Shown: positions 46,647 to 56,000, numbered from the stretch's first letter. The stretch is 64,000 nt of DNA from Bacteroidales bacterium (GCA_017522065.1 JAFXAD010000043.1:1-64000); one strand, 5' to 3'. Made by a program: numbers and translations. The notes: generated by a model not told the origin, from the letters alone.

Positions 46647-48110
46647 ATGATACCTAACGAAAATATTGAAAAACATATAATTGCAAGATTGCGGATTGAT
46701 AATCCGTGGTGGCAGACAGGCGAAATATTGCCCGATTATCAGCGAATGACACCGCGCTCCTATCTTGACATCTTCTTTTCGTTAGTGAAAAACCACAAGG
46801 TCAATCGGGCGCAAATACTGATGGGTCCACGCCGTGTGGGGAAAACGGTGATGATTTTCCATACAATCCAACGTCTGATAGACGAAGGTGTTAGCCCGAA
46901 AAACATCGTTTTCGTATCGGTCGAAACGCCCATATACAATGGTGTCGACCTCGAAAGGCTGCTCTATCTTGCGATGCAGGCCAATGGCAACAGCGACTGG
47001 ATGGGCAACGAATGTTTCGTCTTCTTCGACGAGGTGCAGTACCTGAAAGACTGGGAGGTGCACCTCAAGTCGCTTTTCGACACCTATCACAACGTCCGTT
47101 TTGTGGCCTCGGGCAGTGCCGCCGCAGCCCTAAAAAAGAGCAGCAACGAGAGCGGCGCCGGCCGATTCAGCGACTTCAGCCTTCCGCCGCTGACCTTCTA
47201 TGAATACATCAGGCTGCGCAGCGAGGAACACCTGTTGCGCGAGTCGTCGATACAATGGAACGGCCACAAGACCCACTGCTTCGAGGCTACCGACATCAAA
47301 TTGCTGAACAAGACATTTATAGACTATATCAACTATGGCGGCTATCCCGAAGTGGCGTTCAACATGCACGACCAGGCCGACCCACGCCAGTATATCCGCC
47401 ACGACATCATCGACAAGGTGCTTCTGCGCGATCTGCCCAGCCTTTACGGCATATCGGACGTGCAAGAGCTGAACTCGCTTTTCACGCAGATAGCCTACAA
47501 TTCGGCGGGCGAGTTCTCGTACGAAAGCCTAGCCACCAATTCGGGCGTGAACAAAGAGACGCTGCGCAAGTACGTGCAGTACCTCGAAGCGGCATTCCTA
47601 ATCAAGGTGATCCGCCGCACCGACGATATGGGCAAACGCTACCAGCGCGACCACAGCTTCAAAATCTATCTGACCAACCCGTCGTTGCGTTGTGCACTTT
47701 TCCAGCCCATCGAGCAGAGCGACGCCGAGATCGGTGCAATGGTCGAGACAGCCATCTATGCCCAGTGGATACCGCGCCTGGGGGCCGACATTGCCTACGC
47801 CAGCTGGCGGCAAGGCAAGAAGGCAATGGGCGAGGTGGACATCGTCGGCGTGAATATGGGCCGTATGAAGCCAGATTGGGCCGTCGAGGTGAAATGGAGC
47901 GACCGCTATTATGAGAATCCAGACGATTTGAGCTCGCTCCGCGCCTTTATGCAGAAAAACGGCCTTTCGCAGGCGCTGGTCACCACGATGACACAAAGCG
48001 GACTGAAGAGCCTGCCCTGGGGCAACTTGCAGTTTATGCCATCGGCCTGCTACGCCTACATTGTGGGCCGCAACACCCTCAACCGCACCCGCGACGTGAT
48101 GGGATTGTAA
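46647..48110 (+). CDS. AAA_14/DUF4143 ATPase
   Basis: 487 residues. Walker A GPRRVGKT (residues ~59-66), Walker B CFVFFDEVQYL, arginine-sensor region VASGSAAAAL. The C-terminal half is DUF4143, with a nuclease-like pattern GEVDIVGV...WAVEVKWS (D, E, K of PD-(D/E)xK). This family is common in Bacteroidota and often accessory; its role is unknown. Upstream palindromes suggest regulated expression. Confidence 0.9.
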   Translation: MIPNENIEKHIIARLRIDNPWWQTGEILPDYQRMTPRSYLDIFFSLVKNHKVNRAQILMGPRRVGKTVMIFHTIQRLIDEGVSPKNIVFVSVETPIYNGVDLERLLYLAMQANGNSDWMGNECFVFFDEVQYLKDWEVHLKSLFDTYHNVRFVASGSAAAALKKSSNESGAGRFSDFSLPPLTFYEYIRLRSEEHLLRESSIQWNGHKTHCFEATDIKLLNKTFIDYINYGGYPEVAFNMHDQADPRQYIRHDIIDKVLLRDLPSLYGISDVQELNSLFTQIAYNSAGEFSYESLATNSGVNKETLRKYVQYLEAAFLIKVIRRTDDMGKRYQRDHSFKIYLTNPSLRCALFQPIEQSDAEIGAMVETAIYAQWIPRLGADIAYASWRQGKKAMGEVDIVGVNMGRMKPDWAVEVKWSDRYYENPDDLSSLRAFMQKNGLSQALVTTMTQSGLKSLPWGNLQFMPSACYAYIVGRNTLNRTRDVMGL

Positions 48111-48296
48111 CCGCCCGAACAACAAACGTACCTGTGTTGCTGTGCGTTCCCGGATGGATTTTTGGGGCAATTGCAAAAAAATCTTCGACCGGGGTGTAGT
48201 TTTTCGAAAAGAATTGCGTCTAATGGCCAAAAATGGTTGAAATCCCCAAACGCCCATCGAGGCAATTCACTGGGATTAACGTGTAAATACAAAACA

Positions 48297-48782
48297 ATGA
48301 AAAACAAAGAAGAAAAGGAACGAGCCTTTGAGCAACTTGTCGAACGGCAGCGGCAGACAATCTATTCGGTTTGCTATCTCTTCGCCAACGAGCGGCAAGA
48401 AGCAGACGACCTGGCACAAGAGGCGCTTATCCGGCTGTGGCAGGGGTTCGACAGCTTTAGAGGGCAAAGCTCAGAGAAGACGTGGGTGTACCGCGTAGCG
48501 CTGAACACCTGCATCAGTGCTGATCGCCATTCGCGTCGCCGACCCGACAGCAACCCACTCGATGTCAATGTGGATCTTTTTGCCGACGAGGAGCAATGTC
48601 CGGCAGCCTCGCGCCTGCATCGCCGCATCGGCAAGCTCCACCCTTTCGATCGTGCGCTGATACTGCTGTGGCTCGAGGATTTGCCCTACGACGAGATTGC
48701 AGCCATAATGGGCATCAGCGTCGACAATGTAAGCGTGCGACTGGTCCGCATTCGCGAAAAACTCAAAAAAATAACCGATTAA
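48297..48782 (+). CDS. ECF sigma factor (sigma-70 family)
   Basis: 161 residues from the ATG at 48297. Region 2: YSVCYLFANERQEADDLAQEALIRLWQGFDSFRGQSSEKTWVYRVALNTC. Region 4: LLWLEDLPYDEIAAIMGISVDNVSVRLVRIREKLKK. The small downstream membrane protein, 12 bp away, is probably the partner that controls it. Confidence 0.9.
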   Translation: MKNKEEKERAFEQLVERQRQTIYSVCYLFANERQEADDLAQEALIRLWQGFDSFRGQSSEKTWVYRVALNTCISADRHSRRRPDSNPLDVNVDLFADEEQCPAASRLHRRIGKLHPFDRALILLWLEDLPYDEIAAIMGISVDNVSVRLVRIREKLKKITD

Positions 48783-48794
48783 ATCACTTGCAAA

Positions 48795-49376
48795 ATGGAA
48801 AACAATTTGGACATCAAGCAGGAACTGCAACAGGAACTCTGCGGCCTGCAACAGCATATAGAACATCACAGCACATTCCACAGCGACGTGTGGCGGCGTG
48901 CCGTCGAACGCCACGCAAAGCATCTCTTTAACCGCAACCTTTTCTACAGCATTGTCTTGGCTGTGGGGGCTGCGTTTGTCACGTTCCTGCATTTCGCGGA
49001 AGGCATACTCGACCTGTGGCTGGTTGTGGCTTTCGATTTTTTAATGGCACTGATTATAGTTTCTGGTATTCTGACCACATTCAACCTTATACGTCCACTT
49101 ACGGGCAGCCGCGACGGGCTGCAGACATTGCGCGAGACGGTTAACAACTGCAGCGACAGCAGCCGGCGCGGAAACCGCATAATTCAAATCCTGGGCGGAA
49201 TATTTATCGTTGCAATTATTGTCTATCAATTCAACCGAAGCACCTTCGACGGCCTCATCACGTTGTTTAGCACTGTCCCGACAGGTCTGTTGGTCGGCTT
49301 CCTTGTCAACAAGCGCGAGAAAAAGAAATACCGCGAACTTGCCGACGAGGTGGACGAACTGCTGAAAGAAGAATAA
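48795..49376 (+). CDS. Membrane protein, possible anti-sigma partner
   Basis: 193 residues. An N-terminal cytoplasmic ~55 residues (QELQQELCGLQQHIEHHSTFHSDVW) and three or four TM segments, then a charged C-terminus. Position directly after an ECF sigma gene and the cytoplasmic N-terminus fit an anti-sigma factor, but no anti-sigma motif (such as a ZAS Zn site) is visible. Confidence 0.65.
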   Translation: MENNLDIKQELQQELCGLQQHIEHHSTFHSDVWRRAVERHAKHLFNRNLFYSIVLAVGAAFVTFLHFAEGILDLWLVVAFDFLMALIIVSGILTTFNLIRPLTGSRDGLQTLRETVNNCSDSSRRGNRIIQILGGIFIVAIIVYQFNRSTFDGLITLFSTVPTGLLVGFLVNKREKKKYRELADEVDELLKEE

Positions 49377-49380
49377 ACAA

Positions 49381-49417
49381 ACGACACGGAAGCCCGATTT
49401 GGCTTCCGTGTCGTTTA
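49381..49417 (+). terminator. Terminator after the sigma factor operon
   Basis: Perfect 14-bp stem ACGACACGGAAGCC / GGCTTCCGTGTCGT with a 6-base loop, followed by TTAAAA. Confidence 0.8.
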
Positions 49418-49499
49418 AAATGTTAGTAAAACACTGCAACCTACTCCAGCAGGCGATGACCGGACTGGCTCCGAGGCGCGGTAGCCGTCGAAGTGCAGA

Positions 49500-50045
49500 T
49501 TACCAGTCCAGATGCTCCCACTCGGAGGCGGGAACACTGAGGTGGAAACTCACCTTGTCGCCACTTTTCAGGGTGCCGGTGACCTTGTAGGTGAAGAGGT
49601 CGCTGGTTTTGGTGGCGGTCATAGTGCCCGAGGTGAAGATGGAACTCTCATAGTTCTCTTCGCCGATGGAGCCATAGACGTCGGTGTCGCTATGGTCGTC
49701 CTGGCTGAAATAGAAAGAAAGGCCTCTCACACCGAAAGCATATTCGACGGTGCTGCTCGACTGCGTCAGGTCAACAGTGCAGTTGGCACTGCCCTCCTCA
49801 ACGTCGGCACGCACAAGAAATAGCGCAATGCCGTCGTCACCCAGCTCTGTGGTTTCGCCATCGGCATAGGTGCGGCCGCTCAGCGAAATCCTGTAGTGGC
49901 TGTTCAGATGATAGGTCTTGTCATTTATCACTAAAGTGTTGGCAGCAGCCTCATCCACGGTGGTCTGGGGTTCCTCCTCTTTTTCGCAAGCTGCAAAGAG
50001 CAATGCAGTCATAGCTGCAAAGAACATAATTTTAAGTGTTTTCAT
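49500..50045 (-). CDS. Predicted lipoprotein
   Basis: 181 residues. Signal peptide with lipobox LFAAC (Cys20), followed by an acidic linker EKEEEPQTT. The mature part is beta-rich and resembles small Bacteroidota lipoproteins of unknown function (VINDKTYHLNSHYRISL...). A -7 box (TATTTTTG, minus strand, 50108-50115) lies about 63 bp before the start. Confidence 0.7.
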   Translation of the reverse strand: MKTLKIMFFAAMTALLFAACEKEEEPQTTVDEAAANTLVINDKTYHLNSHYRISLSGRTYADGETTELGDDGIALFLVRADVEEGSANCTVDLTQSSSTVEYAFGVRGLSFYFSQDDHSDTDVYGSIGEENYESSIFTSGTMTATKTSDLFTYKVTGTLKSGDKVSFHLSVPASEWEHLDW

Positions 50046-50333
50046 ATTGATTGTGTATTAAAGGTTTGTACTATTCTTTTGTATGGTTCAAGGCACGAAC
50101 TCGACTGCAAAAATACATATTTTTTTTTACATACTGTGTTTTTACAGAAATGAGTACTTCAAACTATGCTCATACTTGAAATTAAGAAGCCATAGCCACG
50201 TGCGATGGTCATAATGGTGATGCAGATGCTGTTCACGTGATCAAAGATGCGGTTTCTCTTCATAGTTTTCGGGCGTTGGTTTGTGTTCGTTTTCGTTTGC
50301 AAAAGTACAACCGCCACGCGCAGCCTATTTGCA
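50046..50333. other. Intergenic region with promoters and a short peptide ORF
   Basis: Holds the -7 box of the lipoprotein gene (50108-50115), a second minus-strand -7 box TACTTTTG (50300-50307) and the short peptide ORF at 50159-50263. Nothing else recognisable. Confidence 0.6.
50159..50263 (-). CDS. Short peptide, possible attenuation leader
   Basis: 34 codons (MKRNRIFDHVNSICITIMTIARGYGFLISSMSIV). Isoleucine and threonine codons are clustered in ICITIMTIARG, as in Ile/Thr-type leader peptides. It has its own upstream -7 box (50300-50307). No amino acid gene follows, only the lipoprotein gene, so its role is unclear; it could be a remnant or chance frame. Confidence 0.35.
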   Translation of the reverse strand: MKRNRIFDHVNSICITIMTIARGYGFLISSMSIV

Positions 50334-50371
50334 CAAAAAAACTCCCTCACTGGGCTTTCGGGTGAGGGAGT
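50334..50371 (-). terminator. Terminator after the Fic gene
   Basis: On the minus strand ACTCCCTCAC / GTGAGGGAGT with an 11-base loop followed by TTTTTTTGTG. Confidence 0.85.
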
Positions 50372-50412
50372 TCTCAATGGCTTGTATCTTAATAGGATAA
50401 CAAGTGTTAGAA

Positions 50413-51447
50413 TTAGAAATATTCCTTTACGGCAAACTCAAACTGTTCGATGAAGATTTGTTTGAAAGCGCAGATGTTGTTTTGTTCGTAGAAGATGAGC
50501 ATGGCCTTTTTGTAGTCAATGGAATCTACCGAACGAAAACTCAAAGGACAATAGCCGTTGGCAATCAATATGGCATTACTGGTAATACGGGCTGTGCGCT
50601 TGTTGCCGTCAGAGAATGCTTGGATATATGAAAGCAGCACCAATGCCAGCAGTGCTTTCTCGAAGATGTTTTCTTTGCCGTTAATCAATTCGCAGGTGTC
50701 ACGCATGGCTTCACGTATCTGGAATTCGTTATCCAGCGGATGGTAATTGGTGCCTGTGATACCCACTCGCCGGTGGCGAATGCCCGTGTCAACCGAAAGC
50801 TCTTTGGTGAGCAACTGATGAATATCCTCGATGTGGCTGACGGTCAACGTCTGCAGATAGTCGGGGTTGTCGAGGATGAATCGCAGGGCGTCCTTGTGGT
50901 TGAGCAACATGACAGCCTCTTCCTTGGTTTTGCCGTCGGCGGTCTTGCTCTCGCGGAGCAACCGTTCTGTTTCCAGTAACGAGTATGTGTTGCCTTCTAT
51001 TTGCGACGACTTCCAGCTGAGGTCGATGCCCAAACGCTCCATCTCTTTGCGATATTCATTGTCGGTCATCTCGCTAATATGCCGATGGAACTCTGTCTGC
51101 AGCTCTTGCAGATGCTCCATCTCGTCGTCGGTGAAAAGCCTTACAGCCGGGAGTTGCTCGCGGATCAGATTGAAGTTAAAAGATGTCTGCACCTGTCGGT
51201 CGTCAACGTCAAGCGCAAAATAGGTGTCCAGGTCAAGCGGCATTAGCAGATGAGCCTGAGAAGAAAGGCAGTAGCGTGTGGCTCTGGCTTTACCCTCAAC
51301 AATTATGTCGCCTTTTTGAACTCCTGCAGCTAGGATACGTTTTATGGTTGCGTCGCTGCCGCTAAAAGCAGTGCCTTTTGCAATTTCATCGCGCGAAGAC
51401 TGCGGATGATAGTGCAGATATTGTAGTATTTCTCGTGAAATATCCAT
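50413..51447 (-). CDS. Fic-domain protein with altered catalytic motif
   Basis: 344 residues. N-terminal winged-helix-like part (residues ~1-65: HYHPQSSRDEIAKGTAFSGSDATIKRIL). Fic core with an inhibitory helix motif S147-SQI-E151-G in WKSSQIEGN, as in class II Fic proteins. The active-site motif is IQAFSDGNKRTAR (276-287): the usual catalytic His is Gln276, while Asp280, Gly281, Asn282 and Arg284 are kept. AMP transfer may be weak or absent; or the family may use another chemistry. A single-gene unit ended by the terminator at 50334. Confidence 0.88.
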   Translation of the reverse strand: MDISREILQYLHYHPQSSRDEIAKGTAFSGSDATIKRILAAGVQKGDIIVEGKARATRYCLSSQAHLLMPLDLDTYFALDVDDRQVQTSFNFNLIREQLPAVRLFTDDEMEHLQELQTEFHRHISEMTDNEYRKEMERLGIDLSWKSSQIEGNTYSLLETERLLRESKTADGKTKEEAVMLLNHKDALRFILDNPDYLQTLTVSHIEDIHQLLTKELSVDTGIRHRRVGITGTNYHPLDNEFQIREAMRDTCELINGKENIFEKALLALVLLSYIQAFSDGNKRTARITSNAILIANGYCPLSFRSVDSIDYKKAMLIFYEQNNICAFKQIFIEQFEFAVKEYF

Positions 51448-52078
51448 TGTCGTTGCATCTTAAAAATCGGTGCAAAATTAGTGAAAATATTCCAATTATC
51501 GGCTCATATTAAGAAAAAAATAGCCCCCAAAACTATTTTTTTGAGCCGATTCGCTTCAATTCATTTAGGTCACCAGCTCGCTTTTCAGCTTTTCCGACAT
51601 ATGGACAAATTGTAGGCTAAAATCTTTGTAACGTATGTAATTATTAGTAAGATATAGCGTTCGAAGATTAAAAAATGCATACATTGTGGTAGTCCGATAA
51701 CAAAGAAAAAAGGCATTGCAAACGGACACCAATTATACTGTATTGTTGTATTGAAGATGCAATATTGCGTATATCTTTTATAAAACAGACTGCTTCAAAC
51801 TGCGATATTTTACATAAAAACTCTTAATCAAACTGCATTATTTTACATCTTGGGATGGGAGTTCCAAACATAGAGCGCCTGCCACCACATCGTCTTATTT
51901 TGCACCACAAAAATCAAAAGTTGCGGAATAAAATCGTCAAAAGTTGCGGAGTGAAATTGTCAAAAGTTGCGGAGTGTTTTTGTATTTTATTAATTTGCAA
52001 AATGTTGCAATTTAAGCCAACAGCACGCAGAGTTAACTATTTTTTGTATTCCACATTCGATTTTTTATGAATGTCCAC
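51448..52078. other. Gene-poor spacer with a triple repeat
   Basis: No gene is supported; a 71-codon frame at 51855-52070 overlaps the repeat and shows nothing known. Three copies of TCAAAAGTTGCGGA at 23-bp spacing lie at 51914-51973. An A-run and T-run near 51511-51543 could form a weak hairpin. Confidence 0.55.
51914..51982. repeat. 23-bp tandem repeat, three copies
   Basis: The 14-base core TCAAAAGTTGCGGA starts at 51914, 51937 and 51960. The flanks vary (ATAAAATCG, GTGAAATTG, GTGTTTTTG). Confidence 0.8.
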
Positions 52079-52468
52079 TCAGGCAAAAATGTTAACTATC
52101 TTTTTCTTTTTACCTCTCAGTTCTGGACACATCTTCAGCAAGTGCTTGCAGGTCTTGAAATTCGGTCGACCAAGAGCCTTGTTCAACTGCGCCTCAAACA
52201 GATACTCTTTCTTGTCGATGGCGATGCCTTCGCCTTTCTTCGACTTTGTCACTATCAACTCGTGCATCGCCATTGCCTCCTCGTATCGTTCAAGACGGTA
52301 TAGCGCGCGACCTTTGGCAAACATCGCCTCCAGACACGGCCTGACATTCAGCACCAAATCGGCATACCCGACGGCCTCGCTGGTTTGGACAGTGGTCTCT
52401 TTGTTGCCTGTGCAGCCCGACAGCATCATGAGCGTCACTGCGGCTGCAAAAATAAGATTTGTTTTCAT
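52079..52468 (-). CDS. Small lipoprotein with TPR-like helices
   Basis: 129 residues. Lipobox LSGC (Cys19). The mature part has helix pairs such as LEAMFAKGRALYRLERYEEAMAMHELI, like a TPR motif, and a Lys-rich C-terminus. It begins 39 bp after the barrel protein gene and may be its partner. Confidence 0.65.
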   Translation of the reverse strand: MKTNLIFAAAVTLMMLSGCTGNKETTVQTSEAVGYADLVLNVRPCLEAMFAKGRALYRLERYEEAMAMHELIVTKSKKGEGIAIDKKEYLFEAQLNKALGRPNFKTCKHLLKMCPELRGKKKKIVNIFA

Positions 52469-52507
52469 GATGAGATGATTTATAGATGTTTGTTGTTGGT
52501 TCGGGGG

Positions 52508-53878
52508 CTAAAAATTGTATTTCATCAACAGGCATATTCGACTGTTGGCCACCTGGTGCAGGTTGGCGTTGTCGGCCACGGTGCCATCGGGCTGCAGGTC
52601 GCCGTAGGTGACTGCGGTCCATTCGTATTCCAGTCCGATGTTGAATGCTTGGGTGTTGTAGCTGATGCTGGGTGCTATGCGGTAGATGCTGTTGATGTTG
52701 TTGATGCCTTTCTTCATGTAGATGGCTGGCCCGCCCGATGTCGATACGCCGATGCTGTGTCCGTCGGTCAGACCGAGGTTTTTGTGATAACCCAACAGCA
52801 GGTTGGTGCGCCAGCGTTTTCCATAGGCCAGGTCGAGATAGCTCACCGAGGCCCGCAGGGGGCGATAGTCAATGCTTGTCGGGTCGTCGGGGCTGACAGC
52901 CATCGCGTATCCGCTCAGCATATTCAGATGGCCGAGGTTCTCGGCCAGGGTGGTGCGCATCTTGAGCGAAAAAAGTCCCGGCGTGTATTGGAAATAGAGG
53001 GTGGGAGAGAGCGAGTTGCAGCGCGTTTTCAGCTGCATAGGGACGGTAGGTGACAGGCCGACCTCGTCATAGAGCATCAGGCTTGTCCAGTCGGCTCCAA
53101 GCTGGGCGTAGAATTTTTCGTTGCGCAGGCCGATGCCTAAAAAGAGCTCAGGAATTAGTCCCTGCTTGGCGTACTTGGCGCTTTCGCCGTCGGGTCCGGG
53201 CGAGGTGTACTGGAACTGATAGAGTGCTGCTGCCATAAAGCGCAACAGGCCGTGGCTCAGTTCGTAGCGCAGTTGTGGTGTGCGGCTGTGGGGACGGAAA
53301 GGCGCTCCGGCAGCCATGCCGAGTACTTCGGGCATAATGTTGCCGCTCAGCGGGTGCCAGTCTTGTCCTGCCAGCAGCGAATGCGAGGTCTGCTCGCCGT
53401 GCCAGTCCAGTTGCATGTAGGCCAGCCTCAGTCGCAAAACAGTGTTGGTGGTGCCGAAACCGGCAAAGTCGGCTTCTATTTTGCCGCTGCTGTTGGCACC
53501 CATCAGCTGCGGTCCCCACAGCTGAAGTCCGAAGCGGCTCGAGAGGGCCTGGAAGTGGGTCTGTGGCGTCGCGTTGCGGTCGAAACGCAGCGTGTATTTG
53601 TCGTCGGGAGTGGCTCCGGAAGCCAGGATGGCAGCTTCCTCGGCCTCGGTGATGTTCCAGTCCTCGTCGTAGGGTATCATGACGTAGTCGCCGCCGCACA
53701 CCGCCACGGTTTTGCGGCTGTCGAGCACCAAATAGTTGCGGACGAATCCGTAGGGCTTTATCTGCACTTTCTGTGGCTTGTCGGCAGCGGCCTTGTCTTT
53801 GGGTTTGGCGGGCTGCTGTGCCGACAACGACCAGCAAACCGACATCACCATTGCTGCAAAGAATAAATATTTTTTCAT
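52508..53878 (-). CDS. Outer-membrane beta-barrel protein
   Basis: 456 residues. Signal peptide (MKKYLFFAAMVMSVCWSLSAQ), a Lys/Ala/Pro-rich N-terminus, then KPYGFVRNYLVLDSRKT and many amphipathic strands. It ends in a terminal Phe (LLMKYNF), as outer-membrane barrels do. The pattern resembles DcaP-like/porin-type proteins. Substrate unknown. Confidence 0.75.
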   Translation of the reverse strand: MKKYLFFAAMVMSVCWSLSAQQPAKPKDKAAADKPQKVQIKPYGFVRNYLVLDSRKTVAVCGGDYVMIPYDEDWNITEAEEAAILASGATPDDKYTLRFDRNATPQTHFQALSSRFGLQLWGPQLMGANSSGKIEADFAGFGTTNTVLRLRLAYMQLDWHGEQTSHSLLAGQDWHPLSGNIMPEVLGMAAGAPFRPHSRTPQLRYELSHGLLRFMAAALYQFQYTSPGPDGESAKYAKQGLIPELFLGIGLRNEKFYAQLGADWTSLMLYDEVGLSPTVPMQLKTRCNSLSPTLYFQYTPGLFSLKMRTTLAENLGHLNMLSGYAMAVSPDDPTSIDYRPLRASVSYLDLAYGKRWRTNLLLGYHKNLGLTDGHSIGVSTSGGPAIYMKKGINNINSIYRIAPSISYNTQAFNIGLEYEWTAVTYGDLQPDGTVADNANLHQVANSRICLLMKYNF

Positions 53879-53889
53879 AGTTATGTATC

Positions 53890-53993
53890 TTTTAATTTTT
53901 CAACCCTTTAACCTTAAAACCCTCAAACCCTCAAACCCTCAAACTCTCAAACCCTCAAACCCTCAAACTCTCAAACTCTCAAGCCCTCAAACC
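53890..53993. repeat. CCCTCAAA-type tandem repeat
   Basis: About twelve 8-base units (CCCTCAAA, CTCTCAAA). The tract fills the gap before the barrel gene and provides the last codon and stop of the BASS transporter gene (minus strand ...RVTGA). Confidence 0.85.
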
Positions 53994-54895
53994 CTTTCTT
54001 CTTCGTTTTTGTTCCTGACTTGCCACATCTGCCAGCTGTTCCAGACGTTCTGGAAGACGCTGTAGAAGGCCAGAAATACCGATGCCAGTGGCGTTAGGTA
54101 ATAGCCGGCCATCCAGATGCCCATGGCGGTGTTTTTCTGTCCGAGCAGCTGACCGCCACTGATTTTGTCGCCATATCGTCCTCCCAGCCAGCGGCCGAAA
54201 CCAAACTGCAAGATGCAGAACACCAGCGACGCCACGCCCAGCCATGCTATGCTGCCCCAGTTGCCCTCGCCGTGCAGGAAGATGAAGTCGATGGTCTTGC
54301 CCAGCGTGAGCAACAGCGCAAGAGCCCACAGGTAGAACGACAGTCCCTTGTAGCGGCGAAGCAATTCGCCCGTGCGCGGCAGCCATGTCTCGATGGCCCA
54401 CGCTGCAAAGAACGGCAGTCCAAGAACGATGCTTATGCGCTTCAGAATCATCAAGAACGACTCCAGAAACGGCATGTCCTGGTGTGTGCCGATGAACGAG
54501 AAATAGACAGGCGCCACCACCGCCACCATCAGGTTGCCGATGATGGTGTAGGCTGTCACCGTCTCGCGGTTGGCGCCAAGCATACAGCTGATTACCGCCA
54601 CGCTCGACGCCACCGGGCACAGCACGCCTATCAGCACCCCCTGCGCCACAATATCGCTCGTGCCGAACCACTTCAGTATCAGGTACGAACCCAGACTGAC
54701 GACAATCTGGAACAACATCAGCCACACATCGAGCCGGCTCATACGCAACTTCTTGATGTCCACGGCGCAAAACGTAAGCAACAGTATGCTGAAAATCAAA
54801 AAAGGCACTAAAAAATTAAGCATTGCACACCATTTGTGCAACAATAATCCAAGCACAATTGCTGCCGGAAGCACGTAACTCCTGTATTTTTGCAT
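53987..54895 (-). CDS. Bile acid:sodium symporter (BASS) family transporter
   Basis: 302 residues with nine or ten hydrophobic segments. Typical: GVLIGVLCPVASSVAVISCMLGANRETVTAYTIIGNLMVA and the QKNTAMGIWMAGYY loop. It may import organic acids with Na+. Its last residues (EEERV) and TGA come from the start of the CCCTCAAA tract, so the native C-terminus may have been changed. Confidence 0.85.
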   Translation of the reverse strand: MQKYRSYVLPAAIVLGLLLHKWCAMLNFLVPFLIFSILLLTFCAVDIKKLRMSRLDVWLMLFQIVVSLGSYLILKWFGTSDIVAQGVLIGVLCPVASSVAVISCMLGANRETVTAYTIIGNLMVAVVAPVYFSFIGTHQDMPFLESFLMILKRISIVLGLPFFAAWAIETWLPRTGELLRRYKGLSFYLWALALLLTLGKTIDFIFLHGEGNWGSIAWLGVASLVFCILQFGFGRWLGGRYGDKISGGQLLGQKNTAMGIWMAGYYLTPLASVFLAFYSVFQNVWNSWQMWQVRNKNEEERV

Positions 54896-55148
54896 CAGAT
54901 TCCGATTGTCTAACTGTCAGTATTGTAATAAGCAAGCAGAACTCTGCCTGCTGTAAGGTTTCTGCAAAGATACGGCAAATAAATCGCTTGTCGAAAAAAA
55001 AGTGTATTTTTGCAAATCTTTACAGACTGCATGAAATGATGCGGCAGCCAGTAAACGTTTTCGACAAGCCGAATCCGGACGGGCCTGCCCGTATCGGGGC
55101 GGCGAGAAAACGGCCAAATGTAATTGAACGATAAAGTTAAAAACAACA

Positions 55149-55904
55149 ATGCTAAGAGAAGAAACAGTCTTTGGACCCATATTTAGCCGTCGTCTTGGGA
55201 CGTCGCTCGGTATCAACCTTTTGCCCGAAAAAGGGAAATTCTGCAATTTCGACTGCATATACTGCGAATGCGGATGGAACCGCGACGGCCGCAACGACAA
55301 CAAACTCCCGTCGGCCGAAAAAGTGCGCCACGACCTCAGTAACAAACTCCAAGACCTCTATGCCGACGGCGTCAAGGTCGACTCCATCACCTTCAGCGGC
55401 GACGGCGAGCCGACGCTGAATCCTGAATTTCCGCAGATTATCGACGATACCTTGGCCCTGCGCGACCGCTATGCCGCCTCTGCAAAGGTCTCTGTCCTCA
55501 GCAACGCCACGCGTGTACACATCCCCGAGGTCTTTGCTGCAGTGAGCAAGGTCGACAATCCTATCATGAAAATCGATGCGCCCACAAATGAACTGGTTGC
55601 CAAAATCAACAATCCCGCGCCAGGCTACGACGTGCAGCGTGTCGTCGAGGCCTTGAAGCAGTTCGAGGGCAACTTTATCCTTCAGTGGTGTCTGCTCCGT
55701 AGCCCCGAGTTTGATTCCTCAAAACCGGAGGTCGTGCTTCCGATGCTCGACATCATCCGCACGCTGCATCCGCGCGAGGTGATGGCCTACACTATCGACC
55801 GTCCCACGCCGGCACAAAATTTGTCGAAGGTCACCCCAGAGGAGATGGATGTGCTGCTAAAACCGCTTATGGATGAAGGATTTAAGGTGCAGATAAAAGG
55901 TTGA
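55149..55904 (+). CDS. Radical SAM protein (COG0731-like)
   Basis: 251 residues. [4Fe-4S] motif C32-x3-C36-x2-C39 (FCNFDCIYCECG), SAM-binding FSGDGEPTLNPEFP, VSVLSNATR. Resembles the family of short radical SAM proteins related to TYW1. The reaction is unknown. A -7-like box TATTTTTG lies at 55005-55012, 137 bp upstream. Confidence 0.88.
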   Translation: MLREETVFGPIFSRRLGTSLGINLLPEKGKFCNFDCIYCECGWNRDGRNDNKLPSAEKVRHDLSNKLQDLYADGVKVDSITFSGDGEPTLNPEFPQIIDDTLALRDRYAASAKVSVLSNATRVHIPEVFAAVSKVDNPIMKIDAPTNELVAKINNPAPGYDVQRVVEALKQFEGNFILQWCLLRSPEFDSSKPEVVLPMLDIIRTLHPREVMAYTIDRPTPAQNLSKVTPEEMDVLLKPLMDEGFKVQIKG

Positions 55905-56000
55905 GAAACAGTGGATAAAAAATAAAATTTCACTATCTCAGAATTATTATGTATTTTTGCAAAATTGAATTCATTAATTAATAACTAAATATATCACAAA

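Noticed and set aside
51855-52070. 71-codon frame
   Set aside because: It is made largely of the 23-bp repeats and has no protein features.
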